A model generated the notes under the pieces. The model saw only the letters and a list, made by a program, of their open reading frames with translations, had not been told where the DNA came from and did no database searches. DNA of 64,000 nt, from NCBI GenBank assembly GCA_963576565.1, contig OY755042.1:15289272-15353271 (forward strand), written 5' to 3'. Shown here one piece after another: positions 1 to 11,800 of the stretch (positions are counted from its first letter, which is position 1; each line of letters starts with the position of its first letter). A program made the position numbers and the translations under genes. The DNA comes from Aspidapion aeneum (Eukaryota > Arthropoda > Insecta > Coleoptera > Brentidae).

Positions 1-424
1 GTAAAAAGAATCCCTTTTTTTCTATGGTAGCTTTTTCACATTGATATTGTAGAATGTGATACCTGAAGGTTTTTTACGTAAGAAAGGTGCTCTTAGTTCA
101 TATCGATAGGGCGAGTAGTTTTCGAGGAAATCACAATTTTCGACATTGATGCATCAACACCCTCAAGATGAGTTTTCCTCAATAGTTTCGAAACTCCTCA
201 TAAAAACATCATGAAATTTGGTACACGGCATAAAATTTTGACGGCAATTTCGATTATGACCTCAAAGTTGTAAAATTTCTCTGTGATTCGTCCCTTAGGA
301 ACCATTTTTCGACAAATGTTTCTAGGAACTTTTTTTTAGGAAAATACTCCAGGAATCACACCACGAATTTTTGACCAATGTTTAGGAAACACCCTGTTCT
401 TCTTTACCTTTACTTTTAACTTTA
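1..424. other. intronic repeat-like sequence at the left edge
   Basis: No exon or convincing reading frame is seen. Near 385-396 the sequence ends in GGAAACACCCTGT, which resembles the terminal bases of many insect Tc1/mariner-type elements, so 1-396 may be the right part of a truncated DNA transposon. No matching opposite end is in the window. This is a tentative call. Confidence 0.3.
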
Positions 425-1432
425 AACCCAATCAAACAAGTTTCGTGGCTAATCGGGCAAAAAGGAGATTTTTTGTTTCCCTCACATTTTTCCGTGGGTA
501 GCTTGAAAGCTTAACCTCACGGGGGTCCAAGATCTAATGGACACCTAATAAGTGTTGACAGTTAACCGTTTCGTCCTTATGGGACTCCTCAGAACACTGC
601 TGGTCAATGTGACAAATCTTGCGAAGTTAATCAGATGGTTCTGTCTCTAATTAAATGTAATTAGTGAGCGAACTATAGCAAGAGGCGCCATCTACCGAGA
701 TACGAAAGAAACAAAAAACCAAAAGCAGGGAAAAACACTGCTATACAATATCGATCAATGAAAAGATCGAATGCAAATAAAAGAAAATAACTATAGTCCG
801 TGAATGAAACAAAAAACCAAAAGGAAAAATGTGAGGGAAACAAAAAATCTCCTTTTTGCCCGATTAGCCACGAAACTTGTTTGATTTTTAAATTCACGGG
901 TACGAAATTCCACGGTTGTTAGTATTATTTGGCTTAAAAATTCCGTTGATTGACGCTCACTGTCTTGAAAACGGGTAAAAATGCAATCTGTGTTGATCCG
1001 GCCTGAAGGACAAAGAGCTGTCGTAGGTCACGGACTATAGTTGTTTTCTTTTATTTGCATTCGATCTTTTCATTGATCGATATTGTATAGCAGTGATTTC
1101 CCTGCTTTTGGTTTTTTGTTTCTCTCGTATCTCGGTAGATGGCGCCTCTTGCTATAGTTCGCTCACTAATTACATTTAATTAGAGACAAAACCATCTGAT
1201 TAACTTCGCAAGATTTGTCACATTGACCAGCAGTGTTCTGAGGAGTCCCATAAGGACGAAACGGTTAACTATCAACACTTATTAGGTGTCCATTAGATCT
1301 TGGACCCCCGTGAGGTTAAGCTTTCAAGCTACCCACGGAAAAATGTGAGGAAAACAAAAAATCTCCTTTTTGCCCGATTAGCCACGAAACTTGTTTGATT
1401 TTTAAATTCACGGGTACGAAATTCCACGGTTT
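425..1432. repeat. inverted pair of the 515-bp repeat family
   Basis: A forward unit at about 425-803 is followed by reverse-complement sequence from about 804 to 1432, covering one full unit plus the start of another. The same unit (landmarks: TTTCGTGGCTAATCGGGCAA, GCGCCATCTACCGAGATACG, ATATCGATCAATGAAAAGAT) forms the tandem array at 46483-48316, so this is a dispersed repeat family in head-to-head arrangement. The small open frames inside it are in repeat sequence and are not genes. It ends about 20 bases before the acceptor of the first exon. Confidence 0.8.
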
Positions 1433-1454
1433 AAACCCAATATTTATATTTTAG

Positions 1455-2837
1455 ATCCATGTGAAACAACCACTTGTAGATCCAATGAGGAATGTGCATT
1501 AATCGATAACAAAGCACAATGTATTTGTAGTACAGGCTTCACTGGCTCAACTTACGGCTGTACAGATATAAACGAATGCAACGGAAATCCTTGTCAACCG
1601 GGTGCGGTATGTGAAAATGTACCGGGATCATTTTCTTGTCAATGCCCAGGTGGAACCAGTGGCGACCCTTATAGAAGTGGTTGTTCAAAAAAAGATGAAA
1701 CAGAAATCGGCTGTTCTCGAGCCAATCCATGCCCGCTCGGAGAACAATGCATCCTGGATGAAATTTCCAGTGAAAGCGTTTGTATTTGCAATCAAGGCTA
1801 CATCAGAGACGATATAACTGGTAAATGCAAAGATGCTGATGAGTGCCACGAGCCCAGAGAGAAACCTGCTTGTGGCCTTAATGCCATTTGTAAAAATTTA
1901 CCCGGAAGTTACGATTGCTACTGTCCACCAGGATTCAATGGCAATCCTTTTCAAGAATGCATAGAATGCGATAGTTTGGACTGCCGTTGCCAGCCTCCTT
2001 ATGAGCTAAAAGATGGAAACTGCGTCTTAGCTAGTTGTGGCCCAAATGAATCATGTCCAAATGGTGCAGAATGCATAAAAATTACCGGCGGTGTTAGCTA
2101 TTGTGCGTGCCCAAAAGGGTATAAGACTAAATTTGATGGATCTTGTACTGATATTGATGAATGCACTGAGCAGAAAAAGACCTGTGGATATGGGGCGCAA
2201 TGTTTTAATGTTGAAGGTTCTTATGAGTGCGAGTGTCCAGAAGGGTATAGCGGTGATGCATACAATGGACTTTGTTCGCCCGCTCAGAAGAAATGTTTAA
2301 GTGACAAAGAATGCCCAACTAACGAGAAATGCGTTCAACCTGGGGAATGTATATGCCTCTCTCCATTTTTTGCTGACGTTCTTGATGATAATAAGTGTAA
2401 AAGTCCATGCGAGAGACTTCCTTGTGGCATAAATGCAGAATGTTTGGCAATTGATCCACCAATTTGTGTATGTCAAGAAGGCCATACAGGGGATCCTCTT
2501 CAAGGGTGTAATAAAATTGATGAATGCCGTGACTCTCCTTGTGCTTACGGTGCACATTGTATTAATCTAGATGAAGGTCATAAGTGCATATGTCCAAAAG
2601 GAACGATAGGAGATGCCTACAAAGGAGGGTGCATTTTAGAAACTCCAGGCAAAAGCAAATCTGAGTGTCAAGAAGATCAAGACTGTGTATCTGCTTTGTC
2701 TTGCGAAGATGGCATATGTATTAATCCATGTGCAAAAGCAAATTGTGGAAATGCTATGTGCAAAAGTCAAAACCATAAAGCAATTTGCGAATGTCAAGCA
2801 GGATATACAAAAAGCAGGAATGGAAAATGTACCTCAC
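1455..2837 (+). CDS. dp: dumpy exon 1 of window: EGF / EGF_CA array
   Basis: The exon starts after TTTATATTTTAG and ends before the donor GTATGT; it is phase 1 at both ends (461 codons). It encodes about ten EGF-like modules. Several are calcium-binding type, with starts DINEC (about 1567), ADEC (about 1833), DIDEC (about 2153) and IDEC (about 2518) and the aromatic pair GSYDCYC or GSYECEC. Near the middle is the block CDSLDCRCQPPYE, which I recognise as close to Drosophila Dumpy's N-terminal half. DPY-like four-cysteine pieces appear near 2294-2410 and 2667-2735. The start was chosen by the acceptor, because the frame is open with no methionine near it. A 10-bp minisatellite and an inverted-repeat element begin only 12 bases after its donor. 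Confidence 0.92.
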
Positions 2838-5800
2838 GTATGTATTTTCAATATTTCGAGGGGGATTTCACTGGCCGCAATATATGTACAAATTTTGATG
2901 AAATAATGCGGCATTATTTCGCATTTTTTCACATTTTTTCGCATTGTTTCGCATTTTTTCAAATTTTTTCAAATTTTTTCGCATTTTTTCCCATTTTTTC
3001 AAATTTTTTCAAATTTTTTCACATTTTTTCGCATTTTTTCACATTTTTTCGCATTTTTTCTGCATTTTTTCACATTTTTCTGTTCTTATTTGTTATAATT
3101 TTTTTTCTTATAAATCAAAAATCGTATGATTGCTCTCCCCGAGTTCAAACAAACAAACGGAATTAGTGTTCGGTAAATATTTTAGTAATCACGCATTTTT
3201 TGTTGCCCATTTAAATGAAAATTAAATTAGCCCTGATTACTGCTGAGTCTTCAACGAGGTCTTCAAGTTATATTTTTCTAAATGCAAAAAATAAGGACGT
3301 GTTAAATTCGTTTTTAAAACTGCCATTAATAAAGGGATTAATAAAGAACGCGATTCTTCCGCGAAATCGCTTGTTACCAGGAGGAATTGTAAACTCTTAT
3401 GTGCTTACATTAAGCAGAAGATTTCGAGGACATTGATATATCAGACGATTAGGAGTAATGAGTATAAATGTATATTTTCACTTAAGAGTAGACATGCTTT
3501 TTTTCCAGTCAGTCACCTTAGCTCCGAAACGTAGAAGCGACGTTGCAAAATGCGGCAAAACGACTCACGTGATATACATACCTTTTTGAGTGAAAAAAAC
3601 ATCAGAATTGGCTGAAATTGAGTGGAGGGCGCATTTTGTATAAACTAAGCCACGGCTCGGAGCACTTTTTTGATTTTTTGTCAAAAATTCTTTCTAGGCC
3701 ACCGATTCGAAATATTTATGTCATGAATATTTCGAATCGGTGTCCTTAGAAAGAAGTTTTTACTTATTCGGCAAAAAAACCAAAAAATTGCTCCGAGCCT
3801 TGTCTTAGTTTTTACAAAATGTGCCTTCCACTCAAATTTCAGCCAATTCTGATGTTTTTTCACTCAAAAAGGTATGTATATCACGTGAGTCGTTTTGCCG
3901 CATTTTGCAACGTCGCTTCTACATTTCGGAGCTAAGGTGACAGACTGGAAAAAAAGCATGTCTACTCTTAAAACGTTTTATAAACATGATTAATAAAATA
4001 CCTTTTTAAAAATTAACCTACCGAAAAATTACCCTTTTCTTTTTACCCTTTTTACAACACTGCCCGAATACAATGAACTCAACAATTCTTAATTTTATTA
4101 TTTAGCATTTTTCCGCACTATTTCGCATTATTTCGCATTATTTCGCATTTTTTCGAATTTTTTCACATTTTTTCACATTTTTTCGCATTTTGTCAAACAA
4201 TGCGAACATATGTACAAAAAAATGGTCAGTGAAATCCCCCTCGCAATATTTATATATTATTTTAAAAAGCTCTTCTAGCTTTAAGTGAGCTAAGCTTCTT
4301 ATGATGACAGACTTTAGAATTATAGGGCGAGTTACAAAACTTTGGGGTCTTTTAAAATTTTCCCACATTCTCGGTTGTAAATTTTGGGTTAGTTAAAAAC
4401 AATATGAATGAATTTTAAGCTGTATTTAGGTCATTTTATAAGAACATGTTATTTCAGATTTAAAATTAGCCTTCCCCCCGTGTAGAGAAATAGGTCTGCT
4501 CACCGAAAATATTTGTTATAGTGCTGGTATGGTCACCATTAGTTAGTTAGCACTTATAGGCCCCAGTTTAAAAGAGCGATATTTAACACGGCGACATTCA
4601 AAACAATGACATTCAAAAGAGCGACATCAAAATGGCCACATTCAAAACCGATATTCAAAAGACCGACATCAATATTAAGCAACATTAAAAAAAAATGCGT
4701 CCTATGACTTGCCACTCCCACAACTGCCAACATATTTTTTAAAAAACTTCCCTGACTTCTTTCCCGGGATCCTAGAAGGCGTGAAACCAAACCAAACCAA
4801 AATATTTTTTTCAAAAATTATTTTCCAAACTTAAGTTAGCGAGAAACTCCTTTTGGGAGGTCGAAATTGATGTTTTCCTAACCTTTATCAATTGATCGAA
4901 AACGTATCCTAACTAATTTCAAATGACACTTTTTTTCGAAAACAATTCTGTGGTAGGAAGTCAAAAGGGGATAACTCATGTGGTAGCAAAGCCTGACCGA
5001 ACCGAACCCCTTTTTGAATTCCTACCACAGAATTATTTTAAATGACGTTTTTTCGATAACATTTTTTTAAAATGACATTTTTTTCAAAAAATTTGTTAAT
5101 AAAGTTAATTAATTAAGACATTAAAATAGTTTTTTAATAAAATTTTTATTTTGAAAAAAAATATTTCTAAAACATTTATTTCGAAAACGTACTCATATAC
5201 ATCGACTAAGAGGTTTCTTTCTAACTTATTTTTTCAAAAAAATAAACTGCCCTGCCTTCTTTTTCGGGATTCTAGAGGGTGTGAACCAAACCGGACCGAA
5301 CCAGCATATTTTTTCAAAAAAAAACTTCCCCTACTTCTTTTCCGGGATCCTAGAGGGTGTGAATCGAAACTGAACCGAACCGAAACCTAACACAGCTCAT
5401 ATAGTTCGACTCGATAAAAATGTTTTCGATCAATATGTATTTGAAAAAAATCTCATTCAAACAAAATGTTTTTGAAAAAAACGTCATTTGAACACAATGT
5501 TTTAGAAAAAAATGCCATTCGAAAAATGACTGACCTTTTTCTACCAAAAACGTATCCCCCGAGTCATAGGTTAGGATACGTTTGCACTCAATTGACAAAG
5601 GTTAGAATAACCCCGATTTCAACCTCCCAAAATGAGGATCGGAAAACTACAGTCGAACCTCTATAATTCGAACCTGAAGGGACAACCAAAACAGTTCGAG
5701 TTATGGAAAGTTCGAGTTATAGAAACTCGAGTTACATAGGTTAAAATACATGTAAAAAGTGCAGGGACCACTTAAAAGATTCGAGTTATAGAGGGGTTCG

Positions 5801-8800
5801 AGTTATAGAGGTTCGAGTTAGAGAGGTTCGACTGTAATTTAGGGAAATAAATTTAAAAAAAAAATGTTTCGGTTTGATTCGGTTTGGTTTCACACCTTCT
5901 AATATCCAGGGAAGTCAGGGAAGTTGTTTTTTTGAAAAATATATTAGAAAAAGACCCCTAGTCGTACTGTTACTGTTTCTAATGACGCTTTTTTAAGTGT
6001 CACGGTTTTTAATAGATGTCGCTCTTTTGATTATCGCTGGTTTGATAAATTGGTTTTAAATGTCTTTCAAATGAGACCGCTGTTTTAAATGTTGCCGTTT
6101 TAAATATCGCTCTTTTAAACCAGAGCCAGCTACACCATTCGATGGTCTGCCCTAAAGTTTGAGTTACTATTTTCTTTTTTATATTTAAACTATCTCTTGC
6201 ATTTTAAAATGCTTTTTAAAATCAACTGGTTATCTTGAATTAAATATTACTCTTTTAGTATGCGAAAAATTTACCTGTGGTGTTGGAGCACAATGTATTG
6301 TTACAAAATCAGGCCCAACATGTAGATGCTTAGAAGGATTCTTGGGTAATCCCTTTCCTGGGGGACAATGTACAACAGATATTTGTTCATCCGATAATCC
6401 CTGTCAAGATCCCAAAATATGCATCAACGGACGTTGTAAAGAAAGATGTCAAGGAATCGCTTGTGGTGTGGGAGCACATTGTGATAAGAATACCAATAAA
6501 TGCATCTGCGATTCAAACCTTATAGGAAATGCTGATATTTTGTGTATGCCTCGTAAGTATTTTTTTATATAAATTGTTGCAAGCTGTAGTACATTATTGT
6601 TGTCTCTAGACCCATTTTAATACAAAAATTGGAAAATTAGTAGCTGTGTCAGCCTGATTCCGAGAGAGTTTTTCATGGAATAGGATGGTCCACGCTTCTT
6701 ATAGTGTTTGACGTTTTTCGAGATTTATTAACAGATTTTTTGGAATATCACGTTTGTTAATATTGATTTCTTTTAATGCAAAATCAGTAATATGTGGGTT
6801 GTTGGCGGTAGGATATAAACCCTTAATCTGGTGATGTATCCTATAAGATACATATATTTGAAAAAAAATTATACAAATAAATATAATTTGAGCACTAAAA
6901 ACTTGTAAGATCTAAAGTTTTACACCTGTTTTACGCGTCAGAAATTTAGTGCTGCCATTTTCGATTATTTGTACAAATTGAGGCTCCTTAACCCAAGCAA
7001 TGTCAAGTAATTCGGCACCTTTGGTAAGTTTAATTTTTTTCCAAATTACTTCTAAATGTTACTTTTACCTGCTCCGGTAATATTTTTTTTGAAAACGTAT
7101 ATGGCTTTACGATTTACAGGTTCAATTTTTCTTGCATCCTGTAATCCACATTGCCAATTTACAGACAAAATAAATTAGGTTTCTTGTGTATCTTCTGGTT
7201 CACACTGCCAGTTTCGTTATATTAAACAAATTGTTTGTATTTTCTCTTGTTTATCCAAATAATTATTGGTGGAAATGCATTGGACCCGTAAATACAGAAT
7301 AGTGACTCTATAAAATCGACATCAATAAAATCGGTTATAGGTTAGACCAATAAGGAAAAATAAGGTGATTTTAATTGAAAAAAGTGCAATAATCTTTAAG
7401 CATCTTTCAGACACCGGCCATGCTTTATAAGGTTTGGTTAGGTTCGGTTTGGTTTGGTTAGGTTTGATTAGGTTTTATTAGGTTTAGTTAATCTTATTCC
7501 ACCTTTAAATATGCAAATTTCCTTTTATCAAATACTCAACACCTTCGAAAGTATTTGTTTGAGTATTTGTAGTTAAGTTTAACCTTCAGTGGTGAACACA
7601 CCCATTACTTAGTAAACCAACCAGTTTATGTTATGGTTGACAGTTGTCAATGTCAACGGTGATTAAAATGTCAAGTTTACGAATTTACATATTTTAAAAT
7701 AAAATATATTTTAAACATAAAATTGGCTTTCTAATTATTCCAAAAGCTATTAAAACATGGCGCAGTCGGTAGGATAACAAACATTTTCAAAATTTTCTTT
7801 TAAAGGAATATTATGTTTTCCTGGGAACCTACCAAAGCCAGTAAAAATTTCCTGATTTTTCTTAATAAACTCATTTTTTTCAGATAAATTTAAATTTTGT
7901 TTGTTTATGTTGTTAATTCTTTTTATTAACTTTAAATTTAAGCATGCCTGGCCACCTACAAGGACCTGATTTGCCCCATCAATGATAACAAAATCTTCAT
8001 AAATTTCCCTATCTTTATATGAGCAATGTAAATTTACAGTCCCTATTGGTTTTGCCTGACTACCTTCAAAACCCTTTAAAATATAATGTGTGGGCCTAAC
8101 TTTAAACTGTTTGTCTATTTTCTTAAAAATTTTGAGCGGTATTACACTAACATCAGCACCAGTATCTAGTCTTACTTTAATTTTCTTTGTTTCAATAAAC
8201 AAATTTTCACTGAAATCTTCACTTACCCTTTGTTCTGGATACTTATCTTTCTGGACTCGGTTTACAAAAATATTACTGTCATCTGAACTTGATGCATCAC
8301 TCTGTTTAGCCTGTCTCACATTTCTGACATGACATGAAACAGCAAAGTGGTTTTCAATTCCGCATTTCCCACATTTTTTGCCATATGCTGGACATTCTCG
8401 GGGTCCATGTACTGTTTGACATCTTTTGCAATTAAAACTTTTCCAGAATCAGTTTTTGTCTCATTATATTTTGAGCCTTTTGTAGATTTTTAAAATTTTT
8501 GATATTTGTTTTTCTTTTTCACAAAATTTACTTCACTTCCAACCTCTTGAAACTGCAAACTTTGAAAAGTTAATAAAAATGATACAAGTGACAACTCGAA
8601 TTATACGCGCTCCCGATACGGTCGATCTGTGAAAGCTCCCCGGCGACTCAATCTTTGAGGGGGAGTTGTTTGAGTATTTGTAGTTAAGTTTAACCTTCAG
8701 TGGTGAACACACCCATTACTTAGTAAACCAACCAGTTTATGTTATGGTTGACAGTTGTCAATGTCAACGGTGATTAAAATGTCAAGTTTACGAATTTATA

Positions 8801-11800
8801 TATTTTAAAATAAAATATATTTTAAACATAAAATTGGCTTTCTAATTATTCCAAAAGCTATTAAAACAGTATTTATCGTTTATACCGTTTTCTTGTAATT
8901 TGTTCAAAGTAAAAGTAATTTTTAAAAAAAAAAACTGGAGTTTAAGGGTTAATATTCAGGCGCATCTTGTTTACAAAATTGTAACAAAACATATTTTATA
9001 ATCAAAAAATTTGCACATTTATGAAAATTGCTACATATTTATTTTTACCCCATCAGTCGAAAATTTAAAAGACAAATCTTTTATTTTAGCCATATCTGGA
9101 CCAAAATGTGATCCTATATGTGGAAAAAATGCCCACTGTGAATACGGCCTCGTCAATAAATGTGTTTGTAACTCTGACACTGCTGGTAATCCATATGAAA
9201 AGTGTGAAAAGATACAAAAAAAGAAGTGTAATCCGACATCTTGTGCGGAGAATGCCGAGTGTTTAGAAACTGTGAATGGAATTGACTGTTATTGTAAAAA
9301 TGGATTTACTGGAAATGCTTTTGTGCAATGTAAAGATATAGACGAGTGCAACTCAAATGTGTGTGGCAATGACGCTGTATGCATAAATACAGTTGGAAGT
9401 TTTGATTGCAGATGCAAAGAAGGATTTGCAGGAAATCCATTCGTATTCTGTTCCCAATTAGAACGTGAAACATGCAAAGATAGCCGCGGGTGCAAATGTA
9501 GTGACTTGACACTTTGTCCCAATGGTTACAGCTGCGAAAACGGGAGATGCAAAAATCAATGTGAACATATTAAATGCGGACCAAAAGCTGTTTGTGAAAA
9601 AGGAAAATGTATTTGTCCTTTAGGCTATATTGGAAATGCCACGAATGTTAGAGTCGGCTGCAAAAGCCCTGACGAATGTAGTAATGACCTAGATTGTCAA
9701 GATAACGAAATATGTTTTCAGCAATCAAAAACGTCTAGAAAATGTCTGGATGCTTGTGGTAAAGCTAAATGTGGTCCTAACGCATTGTGTCTTGTAGAAA
9801 ATCATAAAACATCCTGCGTATGCGCACCTGGCTATAAAGGAAACCCAGCTGATTTTACTTTGGGCTGTCAAATTGAAGAAAGAACTAACGCACGAGAATG
9901 TTTTGAAGATAATGATTGTGAATTTGGTAAAATATGTACAATTGACGAAAATAAAATTCATAAATGCAAAAGCGCATGTGATGTTGTGGCTTGCGGCCCT
10001 TCAGAAGTTTGCAAAATAGATTATGGCGGCCATCCCACCTGTGCATGCCAAGAAGAATACGTTTGGAATCCGGTTACTTCTACCTGTGAAAAGCCATCAC
10101 TGCCTAACTGCAGAAAAGACTCAGATTGTGAAACAACATCAAATTGTCAGCCTGATCCTTTGGGTGTTTTAAGGTGCATGCATATTTGTTCCCATTTTAC
10201 ATGCCCCAATAATTCCGCGTGTGTAGCTGATAATCATCAGGGGCAATGTCAGTGCTTAGCAGGTTTTACTGGAAATCCTCGAGATCGAAATGGTTGTCAA
10301 TTACTACAAAAAGATCAGTGTAGTTCAAACTCTGAATGTTTAGAAGAGCAAACGTGTAGATTAGATCACAAGCAAAACGTAAAAGCTTGTTTTTCAGCAT
10401 GTGATCTTATTAGATGTGGATCTAACGCAATTTGCGTAGTAAATAACCATGTTCCTAAATGCCAATGTCCTTCAGGACCTTACATCGGCGATCCAGATGA
10501 CTTGATATCAGGATGTCAATCTGTCCCTTGCGTTTATAATATAGACTGCCCACCAACGCAGTTGTGCAACCGAATGACCCATAATTGTTATAACGTTTGT
10601 GATGAAGAATCCTGTGGCATCAACGCCTTATGCACTGCTGTAGACCATAAAGCAAAGTGCCAATGTCCAACAGGTTATACCCCAGATCCATTACCAGAAG
10701 TTGGATGTATACCAATAGAAGTATGCCAAAATCGTTCATGTCATTTCTCTGCATTCTGTGAACCAAAGGGCAGTTCCTTTGTTTGTAAATGTCCAGAAAA
10801 TACCGTTGGCGATCCTTATAAAGCGGGATGTCGGAAGACAGGTTCATGTTTGACAGATAAAGATTGCCCTTCCCAGTCAATATGCAGCAATGAGAAATGT
10901 GTGAACCCTTGCGAACAAAAAAAATGTAGTCCATCGGCAGTTTGCAAAGTTGTCAATGGCGAGGCAACATGCGGCTGTACGTATGGATACACTATGGCTG
11001 GCAGTGGAAATCATGAAGCATGTTTACGAACAATAACTGCTTGCGTATCAGATAAAGATTGTGAGGATGAAGTATGTCACCAAGGTCAATGTTTACCTCT
11101 ATGTAGAAATAATAGCGATTGTTCATCAGGAGAACGTTGTATAGAACAAAAATGTTTTTCATCTTGTACAAGCCACAGTCAATGCTTAAGTAGTCAGGCT
11201 TGTGTTAATGGTACTTGTCTCATTGGGTGCAGAAGCGATAACAGCTGTGGTAGCAATGAAGCTTGTATTAACCACAAGTGCCAAAATCCTTGCGAAATTG
11301 GTGTTTGTGGGCCGAATTCCCTTTGCAAATGTGAAAATCACAAAACTGTATGTACTTGTCCTCTTGGTTTTGGTGGAAATCCCACTCCTCAACAAGGTTG
11401 TATCAGGATTCCGGCCTTATGTCAAGAAAATCATGAATGCCCCAAAAAACATGTTTGTGTAGATGAACAATGCACACAGATGTGCACAAAAAATAAAGAT
11501 TGTGCTGTTGGCGAGCGATGTACATCAAATGGATGTCAAAAAGTATGCTTTGGAGATAACAACTGTCTTCCTGGTGAAGTATGTAAAAACGAACTTTGCC
11601 AACCTGGATGTGCAACTGAATCTGACTGCAAAACATCACAGATATGTTTAAATGGAAAATGCAAGTGCGCATTTGGTTTTATTCCAACAGCAAAAGGTTG
11701 CGAAGATATAGATGAATGCTTAGAAAATCCATGCCATATCAGTGCCAAGTGTCAAAATGAAATCGGTTCTTATGTTTGCCTTTGTCCTGAAGGCTTAAAT

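Larger units (their letters stand above)
2850..4250. mobile_element. inverted-repeat (foldback-like) element with minisatellite subterminal arms
   Basis: The left end AATATTTCGAGGGGGATTTC is mirrored at the right end (GAAATCCCCCTCGCAATATT, ending about 4250). Inside each end lie runs of ten-base units of the type CATTTTTTCG or AATTTTTTCA, at about 2906-3090 on the left and 4102-4194 on the right. A separate palindrome (3482-3971) is nested in the middle. No transposase is seen, so it is probably a non-autonomous element. It lies in the intron just after exon 1. Confidence 0.7.
7556..8868 (+). mobile_element. short LTR retrotransposon with an inverted gag-pol insert
   Basis: The two LTRs are 202 bp each (7556-7757 and 8667-8868), starting TGTTTGAG and ending TAAAACA, and differ at one base that I can see. 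The 5-bp target duplication GTATT is present at 7551-7555 and 8869-8873. Directly after the left LTR is a primer-binding site (TGGCGCAGTCGGTAGGAT) that matches, from memory, the 3' end of tRNA-Ser. Directly before the right LTR is a polypurine tract (TTGAGGGGGAGT). These signals orient the element on the plus strand, yet the only coding sequence inside is on the minus strand. The high LTR identity implies a recent insertion, presumably mobilised in trans. Confidence 0.85.

Noticed and set aside
1539..1817. Overlapping frames in exon 1 as separate genes
   Set aside because: The EGF frame through 1455-2837 explains all cysteine spacing; the others are shadows.
7430..7490. GGTTAGGTTTGGTTAGG-like run as an interstitial telomere (TTAGG)n
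   Set aside because: The units are irregular (GGTTT, GGTTC, GGTTA mixed) and not a TTAGG array.
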